Below, piece by piece: positions 1 through 9,603 of a stretch of DNA of 64,000 nucleotides. The translations under genes were made by a program, and so were the position numbers. Below the pieces are notes generated by a model. That model had not been told where the DNA came from, searched no databases, and saw nothing but the letters and a program-made list of their open reading frames with translations. The DNA is from UBA5436 sp050951845 (GTDB lineage Bacteria; Bacillota; Clostridia; Saccharofermentanales; DTU023): assembly GCA_050951845.1 (NCBI GenBank), contig JBMNJV010000006.1:310001-374000 (forward strand), in the 5' to 3' direction. How positions within the stretch are numbered: position 1 is the first letter of the stretch; the number at the start of each line of letters is the position of its first letter.

Positions 1-12
1 TTTAGCAGACAT
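1..12 (-). CDS. 5' end of an unidentified gene leaving the window
   Basis: Only four codons (Met-Ser-Ala-Lys) are inside the window, so no product can be named. The start is supported by a ribosome binding site, AGGAAGTGAG at 21-30 read on the minus strand, eight bases before the ATG. The region before it carries a 20-bp motif also found before sufC. The gene follows sufU on the same strand with a gap of about 75 bases and could belong to the same regulon. Confidence 0.5.
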
Positions 13-32
13 CTTATGGGCTCACTTCCTTA

Positions 33-52
33 TTTATTTAATACAGTATAGT
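33..52 (-). promoter_or_regulatory. 20-bp motif shared with the sufC upstream region
   Basis: Read on the minus strand the motif is ACTATACTGTATTAAATAAA. It matches 18 of 20 bases of the motif at 5995-6014 before sufC. Both copies precede a ribosome binding site of a minus-strand gene (3 bases away here, 31 bases before sufC). It may be an operator for an iron-sulfur or redox regulator, or part of a shared promoter; the sequence does not decide. Confidence 0.4.
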
Positions 53-87
53 ATAATTATAATTTAACCGTTGCAAAATTGTAATAA

Positions 88-540
88 TTATTCAGTCATT
101 GGAGTGCCGGTTTGTTTGGCAATAATCAAATCTAAGGTGCGCCATGCTAAAACTGCACAGCGAACTCTTTGCGGCATTGTTGAAATGTTTTTGAAAGCAA
201 TGGCATCTTCCAATTCTTCTTCCAAAATTTCATCATCGGTTATTTCACCTTTGATCATGCCTAAAAATGTTTCTACCAAGCTCTTAGCTTCTTGGATTGT
301 CTTACCTTTAATCAAACCGCAAAGTAATGATGTCGATGCTTGAGAAATTGCACAACCTGCTCCTGTGAAAGATGCATCTGAGATCAGATCATTTTCTATT
401 TTAAGCGAAAGATGAATATCATCTCCGCAACTAGGATTATAGCCACGTTCAGTCGCTGTAGCATCCGTCATTTCGTGACGATGCTTGTTCGAACGCGCGT
501 TTTCCATAATGATTTGTGAATATATTTGTCTTAAATCCAT
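88..540 (-). CDS. sufU: SufU, iron-sulfur assembly sulfurtransferase/scaffold
   Basis: This 150-residue protein has the SufU pattern: a Cys in NPSCGD near residue 38, with the Asp after it, a Cys in GAGCAIS near 63 and a Cys in RVRCAVLAW near 128. In the family these bind zinc and let SufU take sulfur from the SufS cysteine persulfide for delivery to SufBCD. The 20-residue insertion relative to IscU and the lack of a later IscU-type His-Cys pair favour SufU. It lies on the same strand as sufS but is separated from it by about 640 bases of 92-bp repeats, so it may be transcribed apart from the main operon or be a weakly coupled last gene. The start matches the family. Confidence 0.93.
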   Translation of the reverse strand: MDLRQIYSQIIMENARSNKHRHEMTDATATERGYNPSCGDDIHLSLKIENDLISDASFTGAGCAISQASTSLLCGLIKGKTIQEAKSLVETFLGMIKGEITDDEILEEELEDAIAFKNISTMPQRVRCAVLAWRTLDLIIAKQTGTPMTE

Positions 541-588
541 ATTATTACCTTATTTCAAAAATTTGTTTCTTCTCAGAATTTCAGGCTG

Positions 589-1083
589 TGCTGATTTCTT
601 GTATAAACTTAAAAAGTGTGCAATTTCCGCTCGTAAATCCCGGTTTTAGAGGATAGCGTGCACACTATTTAAGGTTGTGCAGCTAATTTCTTGTATAAAC
701 TTAAAAAGTGTGCAAGCACAGCTCGTAAATCATGGTTTGAGAGGATAGCGTGCACACTATTTAAGGTTGTGCAGCTGATTCCATGTATAAGCTTAAAAAG
801 TGTGCAATCACAGCTCGTAAATCCCGGTTTTAGAGGATAGCGTGCACACTATTTAAGGTTGTGCAGCTGATTCCATGTATAAGCTTAAAAAGTGTGCAAT
901 CACAGCTCGTAAATCCCGGTTTCAGAGGATAGCGTGCACACTATTTAAGGTTGTGCAGCTGATTCCATGTATAAACTTAAAAAGTGTGCAAGCACAGCTC
1001 GTAAATCCCGGTTTTAGAGGATAGCGTGTACACTATTTAAGGTTGTGCAGCTGATTCCATGTATAAGCTTAAAAAGTGTGCAA
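589..1083. repeat. Array of five 92-bp tandem repeats with internal inverted repeat
   Basis: Five complete units start at 601, 693, 785, 877 and 969, each exactly 92 bases apart, with a partial unit at 1061-1083 and a short partial at 589-600. Units differ at only a few positions. Each holds an inverted repeat, AGTGTGCA about 40 bases before TGCACACT, so each can fold into a long-loop hairpin in DNA or RNA. Similar flanks (CTCAGAATTTC near 572 and 1110) border the array. No open frame spans it. It fills the gap between sufS and sufU and, if transcribed, would give an mRNA with five hairpins. Confidence 0.93.
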
Positions 1084-1179
1084 TTTTCACGGTTCAGAAG
1101 CCGATTTCAGCTCAGAATTTCGGGCTGCAAATTTCCATTTGCAGAACTCTGAAAAGTGAGCAGTTGTTACATCATTTAT

Positions 1180-2433
1180 TCAAATATCCAGTTGCATTAT
1201 ATTTTTGACATCTTCCAATGCTTCAATGAATAAATCTATTTCTTTTTTCGTATTATAAAAAGCAAGGCTTGCCCGATTTGTGGAGTTTTGACCTAAGTAT
1301 CTGTGTAAGGGTTGCGTGCAATGATGTCCCGCACGAATTGCTACTCCATGATAATCCAAAATGGTTGCAACATCATGCGGATGAGCATCTTTGACATTGA
1401 AAGCAATTGCGGGACCTTTCGCACCTTGTTTCGGATGGTATATTTCAATGTATGGCAATTTTTCAAGTTTTGCTGCACAATAATCCGCCAGAGCAGTTTC
1501 ATAAGCAGCAATTTTATCCAGACCGATCTCCTCCAAGTATTCAATTGCGGCAGCCAGACCGACCATTCCGCCCACATCCTGTGTACCCGCTTCAAATTTA
1601 TAAGGCAATTGAGTAAACGTTGATCTTTGATCTTCAACATATTCGATCATTTCCCCGCCATAGAGGAAAGGTGGCATCGCTTGCAATATTTCAGATTTGC
1701 CGTACAGCACACCGATACCCAAAGGTCCCAGCATTTTATGTCCTGAAAAAGCCAGAAAATCACAATCCAATTTTTGGACATTAACTTTGGTATGAGGTAC
1801 AAGCTGAGCTGCATCAACCACGGTCAAAGCATTGTGCTCTTTTGCAATACGGATGATTGCCGCAGCATCCGGTATTGTTCCCAAAACATTGGATGCAGCA
1901 GAAAACGCAACAATTTTGGTGCGTTCGGATATTTTATCGCGATAATCCTGCATGTCCAATTGATAATCATCAGTCAATTCAATAAATGCCAATTCGGCAC
2001 CCGTTTTTTGAGCAACAAATTGCCAATTCACAAAATTCGAATGATGTTCCATTCTGGTAATCAGAATCTGATCGCCTGCTTGCAGATTATTTAACCCCCA
2101 AGTATAAGCAATTATATTCAAAGATTCGCTGGCATTACGGGTGAAGATAATCTCTTTTTCCGACTTGCTGCCGATAAATTGAGCAACTTTGATGCGGCTC
2201 GCAATCATTGCTTCAGTTGCAGCAGCACCCAGACGATGTGCACCGCGCAAGGGATTTCCGTTTTCAAAACGGTAAAAATTATCCATACGCTCAATCACCT
2301 GATTCGGTCTTTGAGTAGTTGCAGCATTATCTAAATAAATAATCGGTCCGTCCAACTCCAAATAAGCAAAATCGGATCTCACTTGCTCCAAATCAAAACC
2401 GGGATTTGCCAATTTTTCTAAAATCGCTTCCAT
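1180..2433 (-). CDS. sufS: SufS cysteine desulfurase
   Basis: A 417-residue class V aminotransferase-fold enzyme. It uses PLP to remove sulfur from L-cysteine, leaving a persulfide that is passed to SufU. The PLP lysine is in SGHKMLGPLG, and the catalytic cysteine is in GHHCTQPLHR near residue 370, in the SufS (group II) context. HHSNF and the N-terminal YLDNAATTQRP are also typical. Length is normal. It follows sufD after about 115 bases. The ATG is preceded by AGGTAGAGAAG, which supports this start. Confidence 0.96.
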   Translation of the reverse strand: MEAILEKLANPGFDLEQVRSDFAYLELDGPIIYLDNAATTQRPNQVIERMDNFYRFENGNPLRGAHRLGAAATEAMIASRIKVAQFIGSKSEKEIIFTRNASESLNIIAYTWGLNNLQAGDQILITRMEHHSNFVNWQFVAQKTGAELAFIELTDDYQLDMQDYRDKISERTKIVAFSAASNVLGTIPDAAAIIRIAKEHNALTVVDAAQLVPHTKVNVQKLDCDFLAFSGHKMLGPLGIGVLYGKSEILQAMPPFLYGGEMIEYVEDQRSTFTQLPYKFEAGTQDVGGMVGLAAAIEYLEEIGLDKIAAYETALADYCAAKLEKLPYIEIYHPKQGAKGPAIAFNVKDAHPHDVATILDYHGVAIRAGHHCTQPLHRYLGQNSTNRASLAFYNTKKEIDLFIEALEDVKNIMQLDI

Positions 2434-2547
2434 CTTCTCTACCTTTGCAGATTCTTATATCCGGACAATGTCTGAATCATCTCAGTCTCATCGTCTATGT
2501 TAAGACGGATGTCTTCTCTGATCTTATCTCATTTTATCCTAACGGTA

Positions 2548-3618
2548 TTAGCGGCGTAAAATTCTGGTATGTACTTCTTTGCGCAAATCAAGCCGCAATT
2601 CTTCGTTCGGAATTTGGTCAAAGGTCGGTGTCATTCGTGATTCTACAATTAGTCCTTCAGATTCTTTACGACTCAAACCGCGACTCATCAAATAAAATAA
2701 TTGTTCCTCATCAATTTGACCGGCACTTGCAGCATGATTGCCGACGATGTCATCTTCATGTGCCAATAATAAGGGAACTGCAATAGAGCGTACCGTATCA
2801 TCCAATAAAATTGTAAACTCTTCTTCATTACCGTCTGAACCGCTGCAGCCTTCCACAAAATCAATTGTACCGCGGAATTTTTTAACAGAATGATCCATTA
2901 ATGCACCGTTTACCTGAATATCCGAAATACATTCTTCACCGATATGACGCACATGATAAAACAAGTCCAAATGATCATTGCCGCTGCCTAAATATGCGGT
3001 TTTTATATGACTTTCCGCACCGAAGCCTTCCATATCAACCATATAGTGAAAAACCGCATTGCCGGCACCGAGTTCGACTGTAGCCAAATTTAATCTGGCA
3101 CCATCTCCTACACGTGCAACTACAGATACATTGGACACTGAATTTTCATTCAAACGTTGAACTAACACAACATTAGCTTCGGCGTCATTTTCGACATCGA
3201 TTAGGATTGTTGAATTGCGTTCAACTCTGGAATCATCTTCACTATAATTATATAGAAGGACTGTTCCGTTTTGTAACGGCGGAACTACGATCTGGTTTTG
3301 ATCAACCAGTAACGGATTTTCCGCTGATTGCGGTAAGCGAACTTCAATCGGTTTACTATCGGATATTCGCCAATGATTTGCCAAATTACATTGTTCACTG
3401 TTCATTCGCATGACTTCTTCGGAAATGCCATGATCTAAATCATAAAAAGTTTGTTTAAGTTCCTGATCTATTTCTCCAACACTTTGAACAGCTGTATAAG
3501 GAATTTTCTGATTGTTTTGTAAATCTATCTTTACATCGTTTACATCCATCCAATTCCAAGTTAAAGCGGGTAATGTATTTCCCCGAAGTTCATTAGTTCT
3601 TCTGTTAATCTTAGTCAT
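2548..3618 (-). CDS. sufD: SufD, Fe-S cluster assembly scaffold component
   Basis: A 356-residue beta-helix protein of the SufB/SufD family. The C-terminal core near residues 230-320 has family features: a VKKFRGTIDF-like strand and an HEDDIVGNHAA segment followed by DEEQLFYLMSRGLS. It partners with SufB and SufC in the SufBC2D scaffold. Its ATG overlaps the sufB stop by one base (TGATG), so translation is probably coupled. It is somewhat shorter than E. coli SufD (about 420 residues), as is common in Bacillota. The family and position between sufB and sufS make the call firm. Confidence 0.92.
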   Translation of the reverse strand: MTKINRRTNELRGNTLPALTWNWMDVNDVKIDLQNNQKIPYTAVQSVGEIDQELKQTFYDLDHGISEEVMRMNSEQCNLANHWRISDSKPIEVRLPQSAENPLLVDQNQIVVPPLQNGTVLLYNYSEDDSRVERNSTILIDVENDAEANVVLVQRLNENSVSNVSVVARVGDGARLNLATVELGAGNAVFHYMVDMEGFGAESHIKTAYLGSGNDHLDLFYHVRHIGEECISDIQVNGALMDHSVKKFRGTIDFVEGCSGSDGNEEEFTILLDDTVRSIAVPLLLAHEDDIVGNHAASAGQIDEEQLFYLMSRGLSRKESEGLIVESRMTPTFDQIPNEELRLDLRKEVHTRILRR

Positions 3619-5153
3619 CAGCCGATCGCTCCCTTCAATTCGAGATTGATCAATTCATTCATCTCTACTGCATATTCCAGAGGAAGTTCTTTGGCAACAG
3701 GTTCGGCAAAACCACGTACAATCATTGCTTTAGCTTCTTCTTCCGAAAGTCCGCGACTCATCAGATAGAAAATTGCCTGATCATCAATCCGACCGATCTT
3801 AGCTTCATGCCCGAAGTCAACATCATCGTTTTTCAAAATAATCGTCGGAATCGTATCACCGCGACTTTGTGCATCCAGCATCAAAGATTGACAATCCGTA
3901 TTTGATTTACAACCGTAAGCACCTTCTTCTACCTGAACCAGGCTGCGATATATCGCTTTGCCGCCGCCTTTGGAAATTGACTTCGTTTCCACCGCAGAAT
4001 AGGTATGCGGTGCTTTATGTACAACCTGGGCCCCCGTATCGAGAGTTTGACCGGCACCGGCAAACGTAATTCCGGTAAATTCACTGCGTGCACCTTCACC
4101 GATCAGAATACTTGCAGGATAGAGCATGGATACTCTTGAACCGAATGAACCGGAAATCCATTCAATTACACCGTCTTTTTCAACAATTGCTCGTTTGGAA
4201 TTCAGGTTATACATATTGCGCGACCAGTTTTCAATTGTCGAGTAGCGTAATTTTGCTCCCTCTTTCACAAACAATTCAACTCCGCCGGCATGCAAGTTAA
4301 TCGTGTTATAACGCGGCGCGGAACAGCCTTCAATAAAGTGCAGACTTCCGCCTTTTTCAACAATGATCAGTGTATGTTCGAATTGACCCGCACCCGGTGC
4401 ATTCATTCTGAAATAGCTTTGCAGAGGTATATCAACATGCACACCTTCCGGTACATAGACGTACGAACCGCCCGACCAGACTGCATAATGCAAAGCTGAA
4501 TAACGATGTAAAGTAGGTTTTAGGCAAGTACCGAAATATTCCTGAATAATCTCCGGATATTGTTCAACCGCAGATTCGAAATCCGTATAGACCACACCCT
4601 GAAGAGCTAAATAATCTTTCATGTTATGGTATACGACTTCCGAATCATATTGTGCACCGACACCGGACAGATAATCGAGCTCAGCTTCCGGAATACCCAG
4701 AAGATCAAAAGTCCTGCGGATTTCTTCCGGAACTTCCTGCCAATTACTTTCCATTTGGGCTTTCGGACGAATATAAGTCGCAATCTCATCCATATTCAAT
4801 TCAGATAAGTCGGGACCCCAATTCGGATTCTCCAATTGATGATAAATTTCAAGAGCAGCCAGTCGTTTTTCCAACATCCATTCCGGCTCATTCTTAATTG
4901 AAGAAATTTCACGTACAATCTCTTCACTCAAGCCCTTTGCCAGCATTATTTCATATTTATTCGGATTTTTAATATCGTAAACACCGCGATCAAATTCTTC
5001 GACATATGTTCGTTCTTTGAGTTTTTCCGCACGTTCTTTGCGTCTGGCTTCTTTCAAAAGCTCACGCTCAGCAGCTTTTTCCGCTAAGATACGCTCGGCA
5101 TCTTGTTGTTTAAGATTGTGATCGGACGTTAAATTGGACATTTTTTTTGACAT
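3618..5153 (-). CDS. sufB: SufB, Fe-S cluster assembly scaffold
   Basis: A 511-residue SufB, the core scaffold subunit on which clusters form. It contains EGCSAPRYNTINLHAGGVEL, the long beta-helix with RSEFTGITFAGAGQTLDTGAQ, a cysteine-containing GCKSNTDCQSLML stretch, and the C-terminal GHEAKIGRID with LMSRGLSEEEA. The N-terminal 60 residues are highly charged and could form a coiled coil (alternating AERELLKEARRKERAEKLKE), an extension beyond the usual length of about 470. It starts 20 bases after sufC and overlaps sufD by one base, so it is inside the operon. Confidence 0.96.
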   Translation of the reverse strand: MSKKMSNLTSDHNLKQQDAERILAEKAAERELLKEARRKERAEKLKERTYVEEFDRGVYDIKNPNKYEIMLAKGLSEEIVREISSIKNEPEWMLEKRLAALEIYHQLENPNWGPDLSELNMDEIATYIRPKAQMESNWQEVPEEIRRTFDLLGIPEAELDYLSGVGAQYDSEVVYHNMKDYLALQGVVYTDFESAVEQYPEIIQEYFGTCLKPTLHRYSALHYAVWSGGSYVYVPEGVHVDIPLQSYFRMNAPGAGQFEHTLIIVEKGGSLHFIEGCSAPRYNTINLHAGGVELFVKEGAKLRYSTIENWSRNMYNLNSKRAIVEKDGVIEWISGSFGSRVSMLYPASILIGEGARSEFTGITFAGAGQTLDTGAQVVHKAPHTYSAVETKSISKGGGKAIYRSLVQVEEGAYGCKSNTDCQSLMLDAQSRGDTIPTIILKNDDVDFGHEAKIGRIDDQAIFYLMSRGLSEEEAKAMIVRGFAEPVAKELPLEYAVEMNELINLELKGAIG

Positions 5154-5173
5154 TGATTCAACTCCTCCCCGGA

Positions 5174-5953
5174 TTAAGCGAGGATTTCATCGTGAACTTT
5201 TTCCAAACCAAGTTCTTCGCGAATCCAATTGTAGCCTTCATGATTTACCCGCTCGATCAATTCCGGACCACCTTGTTTAACCAGTTTGCCGTCAATTAAA
5301 ATATGGGCATAATCCGGCTTCACACTCTCTAAAATAACACTGTGGTGGGTAATGATCAGGCAACTTTTATTTTTATCAGCTAAGAAATCGGCAACAGTTT
5401 CTGAAACAATTCTCACCGCATCAACATCCAGACCGGAATCCGTTTCATCAAGCATGATTAAATCCGGATTGAGCACACTCATTTGCAGAATTTCGCCTTT
5501 TTTCTTTTCACCTCCGGAAAAACCTACATTGAGATATCTTTCTGCATAGGTCTGATCTAAATCAAGTTCCTGCATATGACCTTGCAATTCACGTTTGAAT
5601 TTCATTACCGAAATATCCTCACCGCTCAATTCAATTTTGGTCGTACGCAGGAAATCTTCAACCGAGATGCCCGCAACTTCCAACGGATTTTGAAAAGTCA
5701 GAAAAATTCCGAGTTTTGCTCTTTCATCTGCAGAAAGTTCATTTATATTCTCACCTTCAAAATAGATGTCTCCCTCAACCTGCTCAAATTGAGGATCAGC
5801 CATAATCGTTCTGGCTAAAGTCGATTTACCTGCACCGTTCGGACCCATCAAAACATGAACTTCACCTCGTCCGATCGCTAAATCAACTCCTTTCAGAATC
5901 TCAACATTATTTACTGCTACTTTTAAATTATTTACTTCCAACATCTTGGACAT
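5174..5953 (-). CDS. sufC: SufC, Fe-S assembly ATPase
   Basis: A 259-residue ABC-type ATPase without membrane partners; it powers the SufBCD scaffold. Walker A is GPNGAGKST near residue 38, the signature is FSGGEKKKGE near 146, Walker B is LIMLDETDSGLD, and the switch histidine is in ITHH. It is the first suf gene on the minus strand. AAAGGAGT precedes the ATG. A motif at 5995-6014 shared with the gene at the window's left edge lies in the leader, together with a weak promoter-like TTGATT...TGTAAT. Confidence 0.97.
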   Translation of the reverse strand: MSKMLEVNNLKVAVNNVEILKGVDLAIGRGEVHVLMGPNGAGKSTLARTIMADPQFEQVEGDIYFEGENINELSADERAKLGIFLTFQNPLEVAGISVEDFLRTTKIELSGEDISVMKFKRELQGHMQELDLDQTYAERYLNVGFSGGEKKKGEILQMSVLNPDLIMLDETDSGLDVDAVRIVSETVADFLADKNKSCLIITHHSVILESVKPDYAHILIDGKLVKQGGPELIERVNHEGYNWIREELGLEKVHDEILA

Positions 5954-5994
5954 CGAAAATACTCCTTTATATAAAATATAATTTATTTGTGCGC

Positions 5995-6014
5995 TTTATT
6001 TATTACAGTACAGT
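5995..6014 (-). promoter_or_regulatory. Shared motif in the suf operon leader
   Basis: On the minus strand this reads ACTGTACTGTAATAAATAAA, 18 of 20 bases identical to the motif at 33-52. It sits about 40 bases before the sufC start. Genes for Fe-S assembly are often controlled by Rrf2-type regulators, so an operator is plausible, but this is inference. Confidence 0.4.
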
Positions 6015-6130
6015 TTGTCATTTACAATCAAGCGATATTCAACTTGTAATTTGCTCAATATTCAATTGATAAACTATTATAACCTAAAGTTTATACTTTA
6101 TTTAGTAATTAAGATGTGACTTGAGTTACA

Positions 6131-7687
6131 CTATGCTAATTCCTGACATTCAATTTCTTGATTTTCTACCGGTAAACGTCCGGATAAATATGTCATTTTC
6201 CGGAGATCGGCTGCAATTTCCGGATTAATCTGATCCTGCAACAAACGCCATTCCCAGTTTCCCTGCGAGCTGCCCGGAAGATTCATTCTGGCAGTTTCAT
6301 CTAAATCCAGCAGATCCTGCATCGTAAGAATACACGTATTGGAAACCGCATTCATTGCTCCGCGTATAAAGCCTTTTGTATATCCTTCTTCCTCAGTTAA
6401 ACCGAAATAGTCAATCGCCAGACTCCTGGTTTGCTCATCCAGCAGATTAAACCAACCATGAGTCGTTGAATTATCATGGGTTCCCGCATAAATGACATTA
6501 TTGCGTTTCAAATTATGAGGTAAATATGTACTATTCATTTTCGGATCGAAAGCGAATTGCAAAACACTCATCCCGGGAAAACCTAGTTTTTTCCTTAAAG
6601 CAATTACCTCATCAGTCATAAATCCCAGATCTTCAGCAATAACCCTGATTTCACCCAATTTATCCGCCATTGCTTTGAAAAGCTTCTCACCCGGACCGTC
6701 AATCCATTTGCCGAAACGGGCAGTCGGATCACCGTAAGGAATCGACCAATAAGATTCAAAACCGCGAAAATGATCGATTCGAACATAGTCATAAAGCTGC
6801 AGCGACCACTCCATACGTTTGAGCCACCAGGAAAAACCGTCTTGTTCCATTTCCTGCCAATCGTAGAGCGGATTGCCCCAGAGTTGTCCGTCAGGCGTAA
6901 ATAAATCCGGCGGACATCCTGCAATATGGGTGAATTCCAGATCGGAATTCAATTGGAACAACTCCGGATCAGCCCAGACATCAACACTGTCAGGAGCGAC
7001 ATAAATCGGCAAGTCACCGATAATTTTGATGTTATGTTGTTCTGCATATTGTCTGACATGACTCCATTGACGATGAAAAATAAATTGCTCGAAATAGTAA
7101 TAGTCAAGTTCAGTTTGATGTTCCTTGACAAAATCTTCCATCGTTTGCGGATCGCGCAAGCGATATGGTTCCGGCCAGGTTTGCCAGCTTTCACCAGAAA
7201 ATTTTTCTTTCAAAACCATAAATGTTGCATAATCTTCTAACCACAATTTCTGAGCTTCGACAAATTCCTCTTTCATCGCCAGCAATTGATGCGGTTTATA
7301 ATAAAGCATACCTTCATAAGCCCAAAATAAGACTTTTTTCTTGTTTTCATAAATTAAGCCATAATCAACTTCGGCGGGATCTGAACCCCAATCCAGAACG
7401 GCAGCTGCATCAGGCTGTAACAAGCCGTCCTCAACCAGTAAATCGAAATCAATAAAATAAGGATTGCCGGCATAAATTGAGAAATTCTGATAAGGTGAAT
7501 TGGCAAAACCCGTTGTGCCTAACGGCAAAATTTGCCAATATGTCTGACCCGCTTCATGTAAAAAACGAATGAATCGATAGGCTTCTTTGCCCAATGTGCC
7601 TATTCCGTAAGGAGACGGCAATGAACTGATATGAAGTAAGACTCCGCTTAAACGCGGCATTGTTTTGATAATCTTTTTTTTGACCAT
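6131..7687 (-). CDS. malQ: 4-alpha-glucanotransferase (amylomaltase)
   Basis: A 518-residue GH77 enzyme that transfers alpha-1,4-glucan segments between maltodextrins or glycogen chains in the cytoplasm. Family motifs are clear: RLSGVLLHISSLPSPYGIGTLG at the N-terminus, the nucleophile Asp in VRIDHFRGFESYW near residue 305, the acid/base Glu in VIAEDLGFM near 353, and the third Asp in AGTHDNSTTHGW near 405. Length is typical. About nine residues precede the usual family start, but only the upstream ATG has even a weak ribosome site (GCAGG), so I keep it. It is divergent from proS and ends about 180 bases before sufC. Confidence 0.96.
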   Translation of the reverse strand: MVKKKIIKTMPRLSGVLLHISSLPSPYGIGTLGKEAYRFIRFLHEAGQTYWQILPLGTTGFANSPYQNFSIYAGNPYFIDFDLLVEDGLLQPDAAAVLDWGSDPAEVDYGLIYENKKKVLFWAYEGMLYYKPHQLLAMKEEFVEAQKLWLEDYATFMVLKEKFSGESWQTWPEPYRLRDPQTMEDFVKEHQTELDYYYFEQFIFHRQWSHVRQYAEQHNIKIIGDLPIYVAPDSVDVWADPELFQLNSDLEFTHIAGCPPDLFTPDGQLWGNPLYDWQEMEQDGFSWWLKRMEWSLQLYDYVRIDHFRGFESYWSIPYGDPTARFGKWIDGPGEKLFKAMADKLGEIRVIAEDLGFMTDEVIALRKKLGFPGMSVLQFAFDPKMNSTYLPHNLKRNNVIYAGTHDNSTTHGWFNLLDEQTRSLAIDYFGLTEEEGYTKGFIRGAMNAVSNTCILTMQDLLDLDETARMNLPGSSQGNWEWRLLQDQINPEIAADLRKMTYLSGRLPVENQEIECQELA

Positions 7688-7905
7688 GATTTAACCTGCT
7701 TTTGTATTTGCTTAAGTTTAACAATTTGCTTTTTTGTTTTGTATTCCGGATTATCTGCTGATCCTTGAATATAGCGTGACTCCACGAATCATGATACAAT
7801 AATTCAGCATTTAAGGAAATTATAATTTATGACTCTGTTCATAAAGATAACATAATAATAGTTTAGAAAGCTAAACAGCGCATATTTAAATCATGGAGAT
7901 CAGAA

Positions 7906-9603
7906 ATGAGATTAAGCAGAGATTATTTTTTTACCTTGAGAGATGATGTTAAAAATGAAGATTCGATCAGCGGCAACTTGCTGGTACGCTCCGGCATGAT
8001 TAAGAAAAGCTCGTCCGGAATCTATATGATGTTACCCCTCGGTCTGCGCGTCATGAATAAAATTGAAAATATAGTACGTGAAGAAATGAATGCAATCCAT
8101 TCATTGGAATTGAGCATGCCGGCTATGATTGCTGAAGAAGTCTATATCGAATCGGGTCGCAGAGAAACTTTCGGGAATAGCATGTTTGCTTTGAAAGACC
8201 GTTTTAACAAGCCGTTTGTTTTGGGTCCGACTCATGAAGAATTGTTTGCGGCGGCAGCCAAAATGCACATCCATTCATATAAGGATATGCCGATTAGTCT
8301 TTATCAATTCCAAACTAAATTCCGTGATGAACCGAGACCGCGTTTCGGTTTAATCCGGGTACGTGAATTTGTCATGAAGGATGCCTATACTTTTGATCGT
8401 GATTTGGCAGGACTTGATGTGGCTTATGACAAAATGTTTCAGGCTTATAAAAATATCTTTGATCGTTTAGAAATCGATTATGTGATTGTGCGTGCCGATA
8501 CCGGTGTAATGGGCGGATTACTTTCGGAAGAATTTCAAGCAATCAGCGAGATCGGCGAAGATATTTTAGTTATTGAAGAATCATCCGGCTATGCCAGCAA
8601 TCTGGAAATAGCCAAATGTGTCGTTGAAGATGAGATTTCCGATGAACCGGAACTTGCTTACGAGGTCAAAGATACACCGAATGCCAGAACAATTGAAGAA
8701 GTCGTAGCTTTCCTTAATGAAAATATTAAAAAATTCGTCAAAACTTTAATCTATAAAATCGACGGCAAGATCTTCGCACTTTGTGTCAGAGGTGATCATG
8801 AAGTCAACGAAACCAAAGTATTGAAATTACTGGGCGCTAATGAAATCGAAATGGCTAGTGAAGACGAAGTTGTTGCGGCAACCAAAGCTCCGGTCGGCTT
8901 CGCAGGCCCGATCGGTCTGGAGATTCCGATCATAATGGATCAGGAATTAACCGTGATGAAGAATTTCATTGTCGGAGCAAATCAAGTTGATCAACATTTT
9001 ATCAACGTTAATTTATCAGACTTCACACCGACTCAAATCGCGGATATTCGCGAAATTAAAGAGGGTGACATGTGTGAGAACGGTGCCGGTCCCGTGAAAT
9101 TCATGCGCGGAATCGAAGTTGGCAACACATTCAAACTAGGTGACGGTTATGCCAAAGCGATGGATCTCTATTATACGGATCAAAACAACAAATTGATTCC
9201 GGTACAAATGGGTTCTTACGGAATCGGAATCGCACGTTGTATGGCGGCTATTGTCGAACAAAATCATGATGAACACGGCATCCTGTGGCCGAAACATTTA
9301 GCTCCGGTTCAAGTTGCAATTGTGATCATCAACACAAAAAATGCTGAACAGGTTGAAGTCGCTGAAGAATTGTATGCGGAATTATGCGCAAACACCAAGC
9401 TCGATATTTTGATTGACGATCGTGATGAAAGAGCCGGTGTAAAATTCAATGACATGGAATTGATCGGTGCTTACGCCCGGATCACAGTCGGTCGCGGTAT
9501 CGCCGGCGGCAAAGTCGAACTGAAGATTGCCGGTTCCGATACATCCGAAGATGTTGCAATCGAAGATATTGCAACCAGAATCCGGGAAATTTTCGCAAAT
9601 TGA
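7906..9603 (+). CDS. proS: Prolyl-tRNA synthetase, bacterial type
   Basis: A 565-residue class II synthetase that charges tRNA(Pro). Class II motif 2 is in FRDEPRPRFGLIRVREFVMKD near residue 140, motif 3 in GSYGIGIARCMAAIVEQNHDEHG near 440, and the anticodon-binding domain is C-terminal. Residues about 225-385 form the insertion domain that edits mischarged Ala-tRNA(Pro), which defines the bacterial type. GGAG seven bases before the ATG supports the start. I saw no T-box leader in the 218-base gap to malQ; an extended -10 (TGATACAAT) lies near 7790-7798. Confidence 0.97.
   Translation: MRLSRDYFFTLRDDVKNEDSISGNLLVRSGMIKKSSSGIYMMLPLGLRVMNKIENIVREEMNAIHSLELSMPAMIAEEVYIESGRRETFGNSMFALKDRFNKPFVLGPTHEELFAAAAKMHIHSYKDMPISLYQFQTKFRDEPRPRFGLIRVREFVMKDAYTFDRDLAGLDVAYDKMFQAYKNIFDRLEIDYVIVRADTGVMGGLLSEEFQAISEIGEDILVIEESSGYASNLEIAKCVVEDEISDEPELAYEVKDTPNARTIEEVVAFLNENIKKFVKTLIYKIDGKIFALCVRGDHEVNETKVLKLLGANEIEMASEDEVVAATKAPVGFAGPIGLEIPIIMDQELTVMKNFIVGANQVDQHFINVNLSDFTPTQIADIREIKEGDMCENGAGPVKFMRGIEVGNTFKLGDGYAKAMDLYYTDQNNKLIPVQMGSYGIGIARCMAAIVEQNHDEHGILWPKHLAPVQVAIVIINTKNAEQVEVAEELYAELCANTKLDILIDDRDERAGVKFNDMELIGAYARITVGRGIAGGKVELKIAGSDTSEDVAIEDIATRIREIFAN

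Noticed and set aside
589..1083. Possible CRISPR array
   Set aside because: The units are 92 bp and nearly identical throughout; there is no alternation of short repeats with unique spacers and no cas gene nearby.
5954..6130. Riboswitch in the suf leader
   Set aside because: AT-rich DNA with short repeats only; no conserved aptamer core recognised.
7688..7905. T-box leader before proS
   Set aside because: No T-box consensus or antiterminator pairing is visible in the 218-base gap.
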